Shown: positions 41,268 through 52,598, numbered from the stretch's first letter. The stretch is DNA of 64,000 nt from Fonsecaea monophora (GCF_001642475.1 NW_019173960.1:1-64000); one strand, 5' to 3'. The notes: generated from the sequence alone by a model not told the origin. Numbers and translations are program-made.

Positions 41268-42710
41268 TGTGTCTGGTATAGGCTTATTCAAGGTAGTAAG
41301 TAGTAAAATGATCTCGTTCAGGAGGGATGATGGGTGGCCTATTCCCAAACCCTCAGAAGTGCTACATTATATACATCAAAGATCCATGGATATCGTATGA
41401 GACAACTTCAAACCTTGCAGAAACCGTGATATCATCTGGAGATGCGCTAAGCTTGGGCCATCCGCTTCAGGTGAGGTCAGAGGGGATCGACTTTTTTGCC
41501 GAATATCGCAAAGCTGTGGACGATTGGTATCTGATCTCGGCAATCAAGGTCCCTTTTCGCATGTCGATCTGATGCTGGATGGGCTGAAACTGATCCAGAT
41601 GTGCTGAACAAGTCTTAGCGGGGTTGACGACCCAAGATTTGAGTCTGAAGCGCAGTCCCATTCGGGTCATCTGCGCAGGAAGGTATCCATTTCCATCATC
41701 AAGCAACCCCATGTTGTGACGACAAGACTATTCGTTTCTGTAAAAGCACAAAGTGGGGGATGGTTTTTGTCCGATTTGAGTCTCTGCGGCCATTGCCCTC
41801 ATACCAGCACTGAGTGTATTCGAGACTTCGTCATCGCACGGGGACGTGGAGCTGAAGAGCTGCTGTCTGCGTCATGATGGGACTGCGGCACCATCAATCG
41901 TTCGAGAATGTGGCTCGTGAGGTCCAAAAAGAGGCTTTACAGGGGCCCCAATCCCGCTGCTGATCTGACGTCTGAGCGTCAAGCCACAGTGGTGACAATC
42001 GGAAGGCCTCTCCTGACCTGTTCAATTGTTGATGGGGCCCGAATCCTTGATCTGCCGGCCCAATCCTTGAACCCCTACAAGCACCCGCCACCGATTCCAC
42101 TGTGGCACTCTCTGACCAGCTAGTGCATGTGCCTAAGACCCCTCCACGCTCTTCCCCTGGAGCCCTAAGGAACCAGCTCGAGGCCCTTCTGCACTCCCGC
42201 GTGGCTTGGGGTTGGTCTAGTATGCCCTGGTCGAACCTCTGCCCAAGTTGCCATGGGTTATCGCCCAATCGCTTCCGAAGGCGCAGGTGCAGTGGATTTT
42301 GGATCACTCGAGGTGAACATCCGCTTCATGGGTCTTCCCTGACGACCGTTGTTCCTTTGCGCCATCTTGGGTAAAGTCTTCAATATCGTGCTTGTAGACG
42401 AGGTGGACCGGTCGTGCGGTTCAGGCTTAGCCATGCAGAAAAGCTGTTTTCCTGTCGCTTGAGAAATCCCGTTAATGGGGAAAACAAGTAGGGTTTACCC
42501 AAGACTCAAACAGGAGGTGAGTAGCGTGGGAAGAGAAAAAGGGAGCTGGGAAACCTGGGAACCTGGGAACGAAGGTAAGGTGATCTGGGTGACTCCGTTC
42601 TCGTTCGCACCTCTCCAACCCCGATCTGCCTCTCGTGTCTCCTTTGACAGACCTGCGATTGTACTCAATAGGCTGGAGCAAGAGAGCCACTTTTTCTTGT
42701 TTTGTGCAGT
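41268..42710. promoter_or_regulatory. Divergent promoter with TATA and five STRE-type sites
   Basis: This 1.44-kb region lies between the starts of two related His-rich genes. A minus-strand TATA box is at 41366-41373. AGGGG/CCCCT stress-response-type elements lie at 41481-41485, 41941-41945, 42072-42076, 42139-42143 and 42154-42158. The bases just before 42711 (TTTTTCTTGTTTTGTGCAG) look like a splice acceptor, so the rightward gene may have an intron in its 5' untranslated region. No further gene is supported. Confidence 0.45.
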
Positions 42711-43997
42711 ATGGCCATGACAGCGACTCAACGGCTCAGGAATGCCGCAGACTGCGACCCGAAGTGCTTCCCCTACGTCATGCATACAGGTAGCGACACC
42801 ACCACCGCGACGGGGAAACAAAGACATCGCAGCCAGAATCCGAACCACGGTCGGAACCTCAGCCACAGCCATAGTTACCACGGTGCCCCTCTTCAATGGC
42901 AAGAGCCATTCCCGCGGCCTGCCACAGCTAATCCAACCCTCAATCACAGTCATGAACCTGCGCATGCCGTTCGTCCTACTCGCTCAAGAAGCCGTCTGCA
43001 AAAGCGCCCTTCTCAGCACATGTTGAAGAAGTCTGCCAGTGTTTCTGCGATGCCGCCAACTTCTCCCCACCCCCGGAGACCATCGCTGGATCCGAAAGAT
43101 GCAACAGTCTTGCCCCAATTGCCAGTTCATGGAGTCCCCGGTCGGTCGTCCTCTCTCCGAAAGAAGTCACTTGGAACCGCTGATCGTCCCAAATCGAAGA
43201 AGGGCCTCTCGGATGAGCCAAAACCCACGGTCTCGACGACGACTCATGCGCCCCTCTCTCTAAGACCCAAGTCCTCGCCAGGAGAGCAGAGTCCAAAGGC
43301 AGATTCCGACAGCGAAAAGTCATCCTCAGCTGGCTCTCCTGGCCTTCCCAATCCCTTCAGGACGGCACGCTATCAACCTCTGGCCCCCAACGACCCCTCC
43401 CCACTCAATCCCCTCTACCACATTCCCAGCTCATACTTTTCGCACGTCCAACCGACCGACACGACGCAACGCACAACGTCTCCCAAACCCAACGCCGACG
43501 CCGAGAAGAACGATCATGCACTTCTCCCGCCCGGGTTCAAGCCGGGGAAAAGTGAGCATACCGAGGTTGAAGAGATTCTCCGACCGGCGGTAACACACGA
43601 AGTCGTCAAACAGGACACGAAGGAGATAGTGCAAGAAGAAATTACCCGCGAAATCCACGTGCACCACTACTACACCTACACGCAACCCATCAAAGCGGTC
43701 GAAATCCTCCCGGCGCGACATTTCCTGGTCGACTCAGAAACGGGGGAGAAGGTCGAAATTCCGGCACCTGAAGGATGGGTCATGCCCAGCAGCCTGCAGC
43801 CTTACAAGCCAGATCTGAGTGGCATCAGCGCGGTGACCCGGCATTATCTAGTCGACGACGAGCATCCCACTGGTACGCCGGAGCCGGAGCCAGCCCCACC
43901 ACTAAATGTCAAAAAGAGGGCGTCACAGCAGGATTTGAGGACCAGCAAGAAAGCCAGCGGTACGGGCAACTGGACGCCTTTCCCGAGAGTGAGATGA
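42711..43997 (+). CDS. Disordered protein with the His-rich allergen-family motif
   Basis: A single exon encodes 428 residues, starting at the first ATG (MAMTATQRLRNAAD). The first 280 residues are Ser/Pro/Arg/Lys-rich and look disordered. From about residue 292 the protein carries RPAVTHEVVKQDTKEIVQEE, then REIHVHHYYTYTQPIKAVE and ILPARHFLVD. That is the same order of motifs (PAVTHE-VK, RE-H-HHY-T--QP, LP--H) as in the minus-strand gene at 40.3-41.3 kb. No signal peptide or enzyme motif is visible. It is a divergent neighbour and probably a distant paralog sharing one promoter. The splice-acceptor-like tract right before the start suggests a 5' untranslated intron or an unseen upstream exon. 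Function unknown. Confidence 0.78.
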   Translation: MAMTATQRLRNAADCDPKCFPYVMHTGSDTTTATGKQRHRSQNPNHGRNLSHSHSYHGAPLQWQEPFPRPATANPTLNHSHEPAHAVRPTRSRSRLQKRPSQHMLKKSASVSAMPPTSPHPRRPSLDPKDATVLPQLPVHGVPGRSSSLRKKSLGTADRPKSKKGLSDEPKPTVSTTTHAPLSLRPKSSPGEQSPKADSDSEKSSSAGSPGLPNPFRTARYQPLAPNDPSPLNPLYHIPSSYFSHVQPTDTTQRTTSPKPNADAEKNDHALLPPGFKPGKSEHTEVEEILRPAVTHEVVKQDTKEIVQEEITREIHVHHYYTYTQPIKAVEILPARHFLVDSETGEKVEIPAPEGWVMPSSLQPYKPDLSGISAVTRHYLVDDEHPTGTPEPEPAPPLNVKKRASQQDLRTSKKASGTGNWTPFPRVR

Positions 43998-44759
43998 GAC
44001 GACGACCCCAATCCATCGTGTTGCATTGTGCTGTGCTGTGATTCCCTCGTTTACCCAATCTTCTTCTGAGGGTACCAAATGAGCTAGATACTAAATCTGT
44101 CAGGGAGGCGTTTTCAGAACAGGACATGGACGAGATGCAAAGATGCAAAAGGTGCCATATACCATACAGGACCATGGATGGCTGTCTGAACCAATTTCTA
44201 CGACGGCTCCATCTGTCTGGCGAGCTGAGTTCTAATACCGATGTACTACTATATAGCCTTGTTGAAGAAATACCCCGTGAAATGAAGATGATTCGAGTGA
44301 AAATTGGCTTCTTTTGGTCTTTGCTCTACTGAGCGGTTTCTTGAGGGATTGTAACCTCGATTTGTAGGCTTTGTTTTTGTCGAATGACTAGGGATGTAGT
44401 ATCCTCTCCTACCCGGCTAAAAAAAAATACAGCTACAGACGCCCCTTGTTGCAGTGTTCATTACAGTCCCCGGACTCAGGCCGTCCGTCATGGTTCCACC
44501 TGCGACAGACAATATAAAGTGATACCCGTGGGCACCATACCCAAACTCAGGCTCGCCCCAGTTAGGGCAAAGGTGTGACGACGAAGCGGGATCATGATCT
44601 CACTTCCTCATGTCCCAATGCCAGTCGCATCCATCCTCTGCGAAAAATGCCCGACTGTGGAGACAAAGGAGGAGCTTCGACATCCGACATCCGTGATTGA
44701 AGCAACACCAAATGCATATCCTATCAAGGTGTGCGGCAACCAGGGAAACATGAACCAGC
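43998..44759. other. Convergent intergenic region, no gene seen
   Basis: About 760 bp between the ends of the His-motif gene and the RING ligase gene. Two 3' untranslated regions are expected. Open frames here are short and without recognisable sequence. Confidence 0.4.
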
Positions 44760-47522
44760 TCACCGGCTTCGGTCTACTGGTGTCTGTCTCCAGAGTGTAT
44801 CTCCACTGAGTCGACCAACACTTGCGGAGACCATATTCCTCCACATCGATTGTCCTTCGCGGTCCCCACGTCTCTCCGGACCCCTCACATGATCCTGGCG
44901 GAGTCTCTGCGGTGTGATGGTAGTTTCCGAGCTCAGTGATTCTGCTCCGCTCAAAAGAGGTACGTCTGGGTCCTGCCCTCGTTCGACATCCTCATCATCT
45001 CTGTTCAAAGAAGGAATCGGAATCGCTGCACTTGGTTCCCGGTTCTCAGTTTGAGCCACACGGGTTTGAATATCATCGCTGGTTCCTTCACCTTGCCTCC
45101 GCCCGACTCCGAAATTATCGCCGCTGATATCATCTTCTTCCTCATCGTCCTCATCGTACCGCTGTAGACCCTGCCTTGCCATGCTCCTCACGACATCTCC
45201 CTTACATATCGGACAGGTCCGCCTCCTTGTAATAAGCCAAGGCGTGATGCAATCAACATGAAACTCGTGCCCACATGGTAAAGACATGACTTGACTTTCG
45301 CCATCGACGTATTCTTCGAGACATACCACACATTCGACTTGTCGACCTGTATATCGCTTCCGTTTAGCCGGTTTCGAAGTAAGTTTCTCTGTGTGCGGAC
45401 TTCGAGAGTGCGAAAGTTGACTTTCTACACTTCCACCGGAGAAGATGCCCGTAGTAGTCTGCGACCGCGGACGAGGTCGTTGGGACACATTCTGGCTCGC
45501 AGAAATAAGTAGTGGTGAAGTGGCCGAAGCATTGTCTGGGGATTCCACCCGCGAAGTAGTGGTCGACGAGGTCGTGCTCATAGTGTGGTAAGTACGAACT
45601 GGCAGTCGGTCGACCAGGGATTTTGGTGCGCGCCATCTGCGGCGTCGAATCCTCGAGCGGAGAAGCAAAAGGGCGTATACCACTGTCAATGTTACTAGTG
45701 GACTGACCACCAGTACCAGAAGTGTGTCGACGAACGGACTAGCAGAAACACTTGTGGGCGTGAGAGTAACCCATAGACCAGGACGGTCAGGCTCGTCGTC
45801 CGAGCCGGTTGTTTTCGAGCTCTTTTCCTTTCCCTGGTTTTCGTGTTCGTCAAGGGGTACGCTTCCTTCCGGAATTCCATTGGCTCCCTGGCCAGAGCGG
45901 AAAACATGAAACCAAGATCCCTTTTCTTGGCCTTGATGGTTATCGGAACTTCTATGTCCCCGGTCTGATGGTACATTGCCTCGTTGGAAGCGATTCAAAT
46001 GCTCTGACTTTTCATGGTCGTATTCTCCGCTGCCAGGAGTGATACTGCCACCTTTTAGAGTTGAATCCGGACTGCTTGAAGCTTTCGCCGAGCTCGCAGT
46101 ATCGGTGGGCAAACCCTTGCCGGCTTCTTCAGGAGCATTTTGCGAGGTGGTGGTGGGTTTCGGTGCCACGAGATCAGTGTCTCGCCAGTCTTGGACTCCT
46201 ATCACAAAATCATCCGCTCCAGTCCGTTTGGTACTCGTTGACTTGGCCTTGAGGGCCGAGGTGGCCACCGTAGCGACGTTTGTCAATGTGTTCTTGCTAT
46301 CCTTCAAACCCGGGCCAGCCTCCTCCTTCCAATCTTCCAGAAGGACCCAATCGATATTGCCGCTGCTAGGTGGACGACGGCTGTCTTCCGAATGAGAAAA
46401 CGGAGAGTTATCTCCCAATCCCATGACTGACAAGACATTCTTCATCCAGCTCTCATCCCTCTCTTCATCAGATGTAGCTGCCGCAAGAGATGTCGGTTTC
46501 GTAACTCCAGGTTTGGTGGACGTAAAGATGGGCTGGTTGTCGTGTTGTTTCTGGTCTGCACCAGAATTACCCGTTGTGGCCTTATCGTGAGCCTTGGAGT
46601 TGGCATCCTCGTCGTCACCGTCTTCTTGAGGTACCAGTGAAGATAGGAGGTGGGCTGATGTGTATGAAGTGAACAATGCAGGGATCGTGATATTCGATGT
46701 ATCGCCCTTCGCATACATGATTGTCAACTGCGCTCCCTTCTCGTTGTCGCCGACAATGAGGGCAATACCCCCACGACGTTGAGCCCACTTGACTTTCTCC
46801 AGGAATCCGCAGCCGCCACGGCTCAGCATGACAATCTTGCCTGTAATGTCGGCGCTCTCTTGCAGTGATTCAATGTCCGCGTGAGTAGCCTGCTTCTTGT
46901 CTGAGAGATCGGCGTTAGCAGGCTCGCCTGGTTCGCCAGGGGTTGCAGGGTTCGAATCAGGTAGAGGCCGGTGTAAATAGTCGTCGGTACCGTCGTCTTG
47001 AAGGAAAGTCTCGTCGGAGAGGGGTCCGGAATCGTCACGAAATGATCCATCTTTGTCTATGCTTCGTGGTATTTTGGTCCTTGCCTGACTTTGGTCGACT
47101 GCTGGAAGATTCTTGATGCTCTTTGCCTTCTCTTCAGCCCATCCTGGAACGTCGGAGCAGCCCAATTCCCACCCTGCCACTTGAATGTTCTCTTCCTTCA
47201 GCAAAGCATCGTCCCCAAAACCCTTCCCGACCCACAGCCGGCCACTTAAGCCCTTGGACGGAAGGCTGGGACCAAAAGCAGCCGGTCTAGCTAAGAAGAA
47301 GGTTGAGTTGTCGTTGGTTAGGCTGATAACCGCAGAAGGTGGAAATAGGGAGGAGGGGGTCGAGAAGGAGAAGAACGCCCTAAGGCGCCCAGATTTCGTG
47401 TCGAGGCCGGGTTGAAACGAGTCGACAGCGTTCACGCTCGCAGCCAGCAACGACCAAAAGGTCAATGCTACAGGAAGGGCGACAAAAAAGAAGAGTAACA
47501 ACAAGAAGCGGAGGGGACGCAT
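44760..47522 (-). CDS. Membrane RING-H2 ubiquitin ligase with PA domain
   Basis: A single exon encodes 920 residues. The order is a signal peptide or anchor (RFLLLLFFFVALPVALTFW), a lumenal protease-associated-type domain near residues 225-305 (GKIVMLSRGGCGFLEKVKWA, GGIALIVGDNE, ITIPALFTSY), a long disordered lumenal linker, one transmembrane helix near 600-625 (LLVLVVSPLVTLTVVYALLL), a basic stop-transfer run, and a RING-H2 finger near 730-772 (CVVCLEEYVDGESQVMSLPC, GHEFHVDC, CPICKG). This PA-TM-RING layout is that of endosomal or vacuolar E3 ligases such as RNF13 or plant RMR receptors. It likely ubiquitylates membrane or cargo proteins in the late secretory pathway. Substrates are unknown. 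The C-terminal tail is acidic and Ser-rich. Confidence 0.93.
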   Translation of the reverse strand: MRPLRFLLLLFFFVALPVALTFWSLLAASVNAVDSFQPGLDTKSGRLRAFFSFSTPSSLFPPSAVISLTNDNSTFFLARPAAFGPSLPSKGLSGRLWVGKGFGDDALLKEENIQVAGWELGCSDVPGWAEEKAKSIKNLPAVDQSQARTKIPRSIDKDGSFRDDSGPLSDETFLQDDGTDDYLHRPLPDSNPATPGEPGEPANADLSDKKQATHADIESLQESADITGKIVMLSRGGCGFLEKVKWAQRRGGIALIVGDNEKGAQLTIMYAKGDTSNITIPALFTSYTSAHLLSSLVPQEDGDDEDANSKAHDKATTGNSGADQKQHDNQPIFTSTKPGVTKPTSLAAATSDEERDESWMKNVLSVMGLGDNSPFSHSEDSRRPPSSGNIDWVLLEDWKEEAGPGLKDSKNTLTNVATVATSALKAKSTSTKRTGADDFVIGVQDWRDTDLVAPKPTTTSQNAPEEAGKGLPTDTASSAKASSSPDSTLKGGSITPGSGEYDHEKSEHLNRFQRGNVPSDRGHRSSDNHQGQEKGSWFHVFRSGQGANGIPEGSVPLDEHENQGKEKSSKTTGSDDEPDRPGLWVTLTPTSVSASPFVDTLLVLVVSPLVTLTVVYALLLLRSRIRRRRWRAPKSLVDRLPVRTYHTMSTTSSTTTSRVESPDNASATSPLLISASQNVSQRPRPRSQTTTGIFSGGSVESQLSHSRSPHTEKLTSKPAKRKRYTGRQVECVVCLEEYVDGESQVMSLPCGHEFHVDCITPWLITRRRTCPICKGDVVRSMARQGLQRYDEDDEEEDDISGDNFGVGRRQGEGTSDDIQTRVAQTENREPSAAIPIPSLNRDDEDVERGQDPDVPLLSGAESLSSETTITPQRLRQDHVRGPERRGDREGQSMWRNMVSASVGRLSGDTLWRQTPVDRSR

Positions 47523-48847
47523 ATTGGGCTAATATAACTGGCTATTGCCACAAATCAGGGAGTGGCACAATCCTCCATGCGGTTGAAACTGGCTGCAGTT
47601 GCGACAAGGACGACAACAGTGCAACAGACGATCTAACTCGGGACGAGCGTTCAAAACGAAGGTGGAGTGGTGCTCGCGTTGTGTAGAAAAGATGTTCTTG
47701 TCACGGATCAAAAAGTGCCAGTTGCAGCCTGATACTGGGCAGGGCAGGATACGAGTTGGTTGGTAGACCCTGGCCACTGCCACTGAATGAGCCGGAAAAC
47801 CGAGTGCGGGATTGCCGCCAACAAGGGCAGCCACCAGGCAAGGGTAATTGTCACGTGATTGGACTTCTCCTTGGTGGGTGCTTTACGTGTCGCAGGGGGT
47901 TCGCAGACACCAACTGGTGCCAGCACGAAGCGAGCAAAAGTCATGATGACATTCAAGATATTGTTGACCCGCTACTATCTGTAGTTCGAGCATGTGAGCT
48001 ACCAGTAGGTATATATTATTCTTTTCGAGCTACGTGTGTTCTATATTTCAGAGTCTTGGGCTGTGCTTGTACTCGTACTCGAGGTTGTTCCAGACTCATC
48101 AATATTGGCTTTCGAGATCTTTGGACGAGTTCTCTCCCCAAGTCTGTGCTTGGTATTTACTTGTAGGCTTTGGGCTTCAATTAGCGGGCCAATCTATGGC
48201 CTCTAGGTGGCTCCATTTCCGTGTGATGAACCCCTCTTTCGCGCCCATTTCAGCTTAGCTTTGGCCCTTTAGGGGTGATTGGCCCTATTAACCCCATCTA
48301 AGAGTGACCTGAGGGCGCACCATGCCCTGTTGGATGTTTCCCGTGGTGCCGCTTTCGTCATGTCTATGCCAATACCGATGCCACAACTTCACAAACCGAT
48401 GTCTCATCCATGTCAATTCATCGACCATTCGCCTACTGAACGTCGATCGCCATATCAACCTCCCACCACTTTTTACTTCGATGGCGTCTGTGCCGTTTCC
48501 CAAGAGCCGTATGACCATCCTACAGCCTTCGTATGCGGCTGGGAGACCACCATGACTTCTTGACACGTAGATCAACTGACCCTTCCTTATCTCCTCTATC
48601 CTCAGCAGAAATATTTTTACTTCTCCTTAAACCCCTCTATCTTTGGGCTTTGGGCGCCTTGTTTGTTTCGCGTGCTGTCGTTCTTCTTAAACTGGGTGGT
48701 GCAAAACCACTTGCGTCTGTTGTATACTTGCCCTCTGACGCGGCCTCCTCAGCCTCGTATTCGGGCAGCACCTTCCTCGCAAAAGAACCTGCACCTTCCC
48801 TCGCCATCTAGTATCAGCAGTGTGAGAAAGCTTCAACGGGGACAACG
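47523..48847. other. Divergent intergenic region, no gene seen
   Basis: About 1.3 kb between the starts of the RING ligase and the aquaporin genes, expected to hold both promoters. Open frames such as 47756-48166 are short and without family-like sequence. Confidence 0.4.
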
Positions 48848-50251
48848 ATGGATAGAATCAGTCCCAAGTCCGGATTCCTTCCCGGTATCTTTGGACGTCG
48901 AAAAGGAAAATCAAGGACTGGAGCGACACCTGCTGGTGAAGACGAGAAAATGCAGGGACCAAAACCCAGCTCCTTTTTCCTGAGGATTCCAAACAAGTCT
49001 CGAAACCATTTCATTGCCATGGCTGGCGAATTCGTTGGCACATTCCTCTTCCTGTGAGCGTCCTCTTCTTATCGCAAAAGGCCTTTGTACTGACCTTGCT
49101 CTAGCTTCTTCGCCTTCGCCGGCACCCAGGTGGCCAACACTCCCCAGACTGTTACTGGCAACACAAGTACAGACCTTCCTCAAGGGCCGAATCCCATTCA
49201 GCTCCTATACATTAGCCTGTGCTTCGGGTTTTCCCTTGCGGTCAACGCGTGGATTTTCTTCAGAATTTCCGGTGGCCTCTTCAATCCTGCCGTACGAAAA
49301 CTAGAGCAAAGAGATGTGGACAAATGGTCTGACAATATAGCAGGTCACTCTCGGTCTCTGCCTTATTGGCGCCGTACCTTTTGTTCGAGGTGCCTTGGTC
49401 TTTATCGCACAAATGCTAGGGGCTATGGCATCCGCTGGGGTTGTGAAAGCCCTTTTCCCTGGGCCCCTCGCTGTCACAACTTCTCTTAGTGGGGGAACAA
49501 ATAAGGCCCAAGGACTCTTCATTGAGATGGTCTGTCTCTTGACATAATAGACCCGGGGGGCGCTGCTAACATCTTTTATAGTTTCTCACTGCCCAACTGG
49601 TCTTCACCATCTTCATGTTGGCTGTGAGTGGTTACAACGATGATCCATACGTTCCTGACTGACCTTTCCTTCCAGGCTGAAAAACACAAAGGGACTTTCC
49701 TCGCACCAGTGGGAATTGGGTTGTCTCTTTTCATCGCTGAGTTGGCTGGTAAGCCGGAGTCTGACTGCACAACCCACCTGCCACTGACAGAAGATTTAGG
49801 CGTGTACTATACCGGCGGATCTTTGAACCCGGCTCGAAGCTTTGGCCCTTGCGTTGCTAACCGCTCGTTCCCAAGTGAACATTGGATTTACTGGGTAGGC
49901 CCTCTGCTCGGTTCGCTCGTTGCATCTGGGTTCTTCTGGTTCATCAAGAGCTGCGAATACCAAACTGCAAACCCTGGCCAAGACTTCGACGACCTCGAAG
50001 CTTCTGCATACAATCCAGAAGAGGACCTGACCCGCCCTGTCGTCAGTCCAACCGCCGTCATCCCTGATCGTGCTCTGTCTCGCACGTCGAGAACTTCCAA
50101 AGAAAGAAGTTCCAAGGACGAGAGGTCAGGTTCTCTCCAGGCAACCCGGATAGGCTCTGGAACCACCAACACGACTCTCAGTAACAACAACACAAATGGT
50201 AATGCAACATTCCATGACAGGACCACTATCCCGAGTCAATCTGCTACTTGA
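48848..50251 (+). CDS. Aquaporin (orthodox water-channel type)
   Basis: Six exons (48848-49053, 49105-49291, 49344-49529, 49582-49623, 49676-49748, 49800-50251) join in frame to give 381 residues. It is a six-helix plasma-membrane major intrinsic protein. The first NPA box is GGLFNPAVTLGLCL; an intron falls right after the NPA. The second is GGSLNPARSFGP. The Ser after NPAR, where glycerol facilitators have Asp, suggests a water-type channel. The N-terminal 55 residues are basic and Ser-rich, and the C-terminal 110 are Ser/Thr/Asn-rich and probably regulatory. Water or small-solute flux is inferred from the family. Confidence 0.94.
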
Positions 50252-50981
50252 CTTGTTTTAAGACGAAAATTCGCTCATTTCATTGACTCATCTCTGCAAT
50301 TCTTGGAGGCCTGCCATCTTTAGTCTGCACGAAAGTTTGTCCGCGATGAGATACCCTGGGTGTTTCTTGTGGGAAATGCGTTCAAGCGAGTTTATCCAAA
50401 TTGAGGCTGCTGCAACCCTGGGTTTTCTTGCTGAGGATCTCAACAGTGTCCTGTACGTTATGTGCTTTAAATGACTGGATCCAAGAATATGTAACAAGCA
50501 ACATCTCATGAGGATCGAACGGTTCTGGGCTGACGAACGAAAATACACGGTAATTACAATAATATATTTGTTGACGTTTTCAATTTCGTCTCGTTTCTCT
50601 CTATCGAACTCGTATCGTCCCAGTCATCATTGTTGCATGTGGCATATGTCGGTCTGTCGCTGACCTGAGATGTCTAGCACAAACTGACCGCAGACAGCCA
50701 TGGGAATCGGAGAGCACAGCGCCAGCATTACGTCGGTGGAGAGATCCCTACCGTCGACCCCCAGAGCTGCTCAGCTCTCAGATCTGGTGGACTCGATACA
50801 GGCCCAGAAAGCATAGATCTGGCAGCCTCGCCCCAGAAAATCCTCTCGTGGTTATTCTTATCCCAACCTCTGCAACGGGCTATTCCACTCATAGAGGCGA
50901 AGACTCCTCTCCACGGCAAAGACGCTGGTCTGGGGAGAGATACTAGAAAGGTACTACTGTACATACATTTTGCCCAAATCA
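50252..50981. other. Convergent intergenic region, no gene seen
   Basis: About 730 bp between the ends of the aquaporin and SF3A1 genes. It should hold both 3' untranslated regions. Nothing else is supported. Confidence 0.4.
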
Positions 50982-52598
50982 TCACGACTTGTACTTGTTG
51001 TGGATCTGGCGTATTTGCTCCTGCACATCCATGACGTGCTGCCCGCCCTGGTTCTGTGCTCCCGCGGCGGAATACGCTGTCGCCCCAGGCGGACCTTCGA
51101 GTTTCATCCTCTTCCTCCTCTCCTCCTCTTCCTGTTCGCCCAAGACCCTAGCTGCTGCCTCTGCGACAGGGTCGCTGGTGACTCCATCCGTCCTCGCCCT
51201 CAGTCTCTTCAGGTTCGCTGCAACATCCGTGCCGCCCAGGTTCGTGGTCGAAAACCGCGACGCGGCTTTGGACTGTTGCTCTTTCCATCTCGGGTCCAGC
51301 AACTCGATCCGCAGATGGGCGTCGAGCTCAGCAATGGGGATTTGCTGCCCGCAATTGGGACACAGAGCCGTAGCAGACCGAGCGGTAGCCGCACGTTGCT
51401 GGGCACGTGGTATATAGTCTTGTTTGATGCGCATTGGAGGTTGACCTGGAACTGGAGCTGGCGAAGCGGTTGAAGGGGGTGGTTGCTGTGGTGGCATTGA
51501 TGGTGGTTGTGGGGACGGTACGAGAGGAGGTGCAGGTGAATATGATGGTATGGGTGTCGGGACGGCTGGTGAAGGTGGTTGTGGCGCAGGTGAAGGAGTA
51601 TATGCTGATATTGTAGCCGCTTCCGGCGGTGGTGCCCACCCATTGGCCTGAGGGTATCCTCCAAACTGGTCATTGTACGTATAACTGCTCATATCGTCCG
51701 TAGGCATTGCTTCTTCGATGCGCATATCTGGTCTAGCTAGACTCATCATCGCTTTCTGTTCCAGACTTGCACTCTGAAGATCATTCAGTGTTGTGGGTGG
51801 GGGAAGATCGGCCTGCTCATCTGCCTCAGTGAACAGTACTGTTTCGACTACAACGAAGTCGTGCCAGTCGATTTGGGCATATGCTATTCGTTCGGCCTCT
51901 TCCGCCTCTTCTTTCTTCTGTTTCTGAGTCTCTTGCCATTTGGTATACTCAGATCGTTGCTTTGCCAGATTTAGAACTCTAAATCGGTCTTGAATGTTGG
52001 CTTGGAGGACTTGGATGCGCGCCTGTTCTGCTTTCTGGCCTTCCGGTCCTGTCTGGAGGAGGAGTGTGTATTGGTCAACGAGGCGCTGAAAGAAGTTGTA
52101 AAGCGAGTGTTGAGGGCGCAGGAAGTCGAACTGGTAATTCCGGGCTTCCCGCTGTGAGAGAGCAGTCATCCAACTCTTCCCCTTCCGAGCAACATGTAGA
52201 GCTGTTAACTTGACAACCTCCAAGTCCAAAGCACTGATATTTGGCATGCGCGCACTGAATTGAAACTCGGGCGGCGGTTCTGGTCCTTTTGGCTTTTCTG
52301 GCACAGGTGTCGCATCTCCTGCTCTTCCCGCGGACACGGCTGTGCCCCGTCCCGATCGCACCTCGGAGAGTCGCCACTGGTAGAAAGGAGCGTATGCATC
52401 CTGAGGAGAAAGGAAGGAGAATTTCGGGTTCGCTTGTTCCTTGTCGCGAATGCGGTCTTCGAAGACAGGGCCATTGCGCGCCACATAGCCGGCTGTCTTT
52501 TCGATGATGGCTCTTATGTCCTTGGGCGGTAGGACAACACCTTCGGGAGGTTTTGAGACTGATTCTGGAAGTTCAGGAACTGCTCCATTCTGTGCCAT
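50982..52598 (-). CDS. Splicing factor 3A subunit 1 (SF3A1/Prp21)
   Basis: A single exon encodes 538 residues from MAQNGAVPELPE; the frame upstream has only a TTG start. Two SURP (SWAP) modules are present: residues about 27-80 (IRAIIEKTAGYVARNGPVFE, FSFLSPQDAYAPFYQWRL) and 130-180 (VKLTALHVARKGKSWMTALS, FDFLRPQHSLYNFF). A PRP21-like segment follows (YTKWQETQKQKKEEAEE, DWHDFVVVETVLFTE). Next come a Pro-rich linker and the DPRWKEQQ region that precedes the end. SF3A1 is part of the U2 snRNP SF3a complex and is needed for branch-site recognition. The human protein's ubiquitin-like C-terminus is absent, as in many fungi. Confidence 0.95.
   Translation of the reverse strand: MAQNGAVPELPESVSKPPEGVVLPPKDIRAIIEKTAGYVARNGPVFEDRIRDKEQANPKFSFLSPQDAYAPFYQWRLSEVRSGRGTAVSAGRAGDATPVPEKPKGPEPPPEFQFSARMPNISALDLEVVKLTALHVARKGKSWMTALSQREARNYQFDFLRPQHSLYNFFQRLVDQYTLLLQTGPEGQKAEQARIQVLQANIQDRFRVLNLAKQRSEYTKWQETQKQKKEEAEEAERIAYAQIDWHDFVVVETVLFTEADEQADLPPPTTLNDLQSASLEQKAMMSLARPDMRIEEAMPTDDMSSYTYNDQFGGYPQANGWAPPPEAATISAYTPSPAPQPPSPAVPTPIPSYSPAPPLVPSPQPPSMPPQQPPPSTASPAPVPGQPPMRIKQDYIPRAQQRAATARSATALCPNCGQQIPIAELDAHLRIELLDPRWKEQQSKAASRFSTTNLGGTDVAANLKRLRARTDGVTSDPVAEAAARVLGEQEEEERRKRMKLEGPPGATAYSAAGAQNQGGQHVMDVQEQIRQIHNKYKS

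Noticed and set aside
41894..42307. 137-codon minus-strand frame in the divergent promoter
   Set aside because: Trp/Arg/Gln-biased sequence without domain features; lies inside the shared promoter of two real genes.
46941..46980. GGTTCGAATC resembling a tRNA T-loop
   Set aside because: It sits inside the RING ligase coding exon and no cloverleaf partner arms are present.
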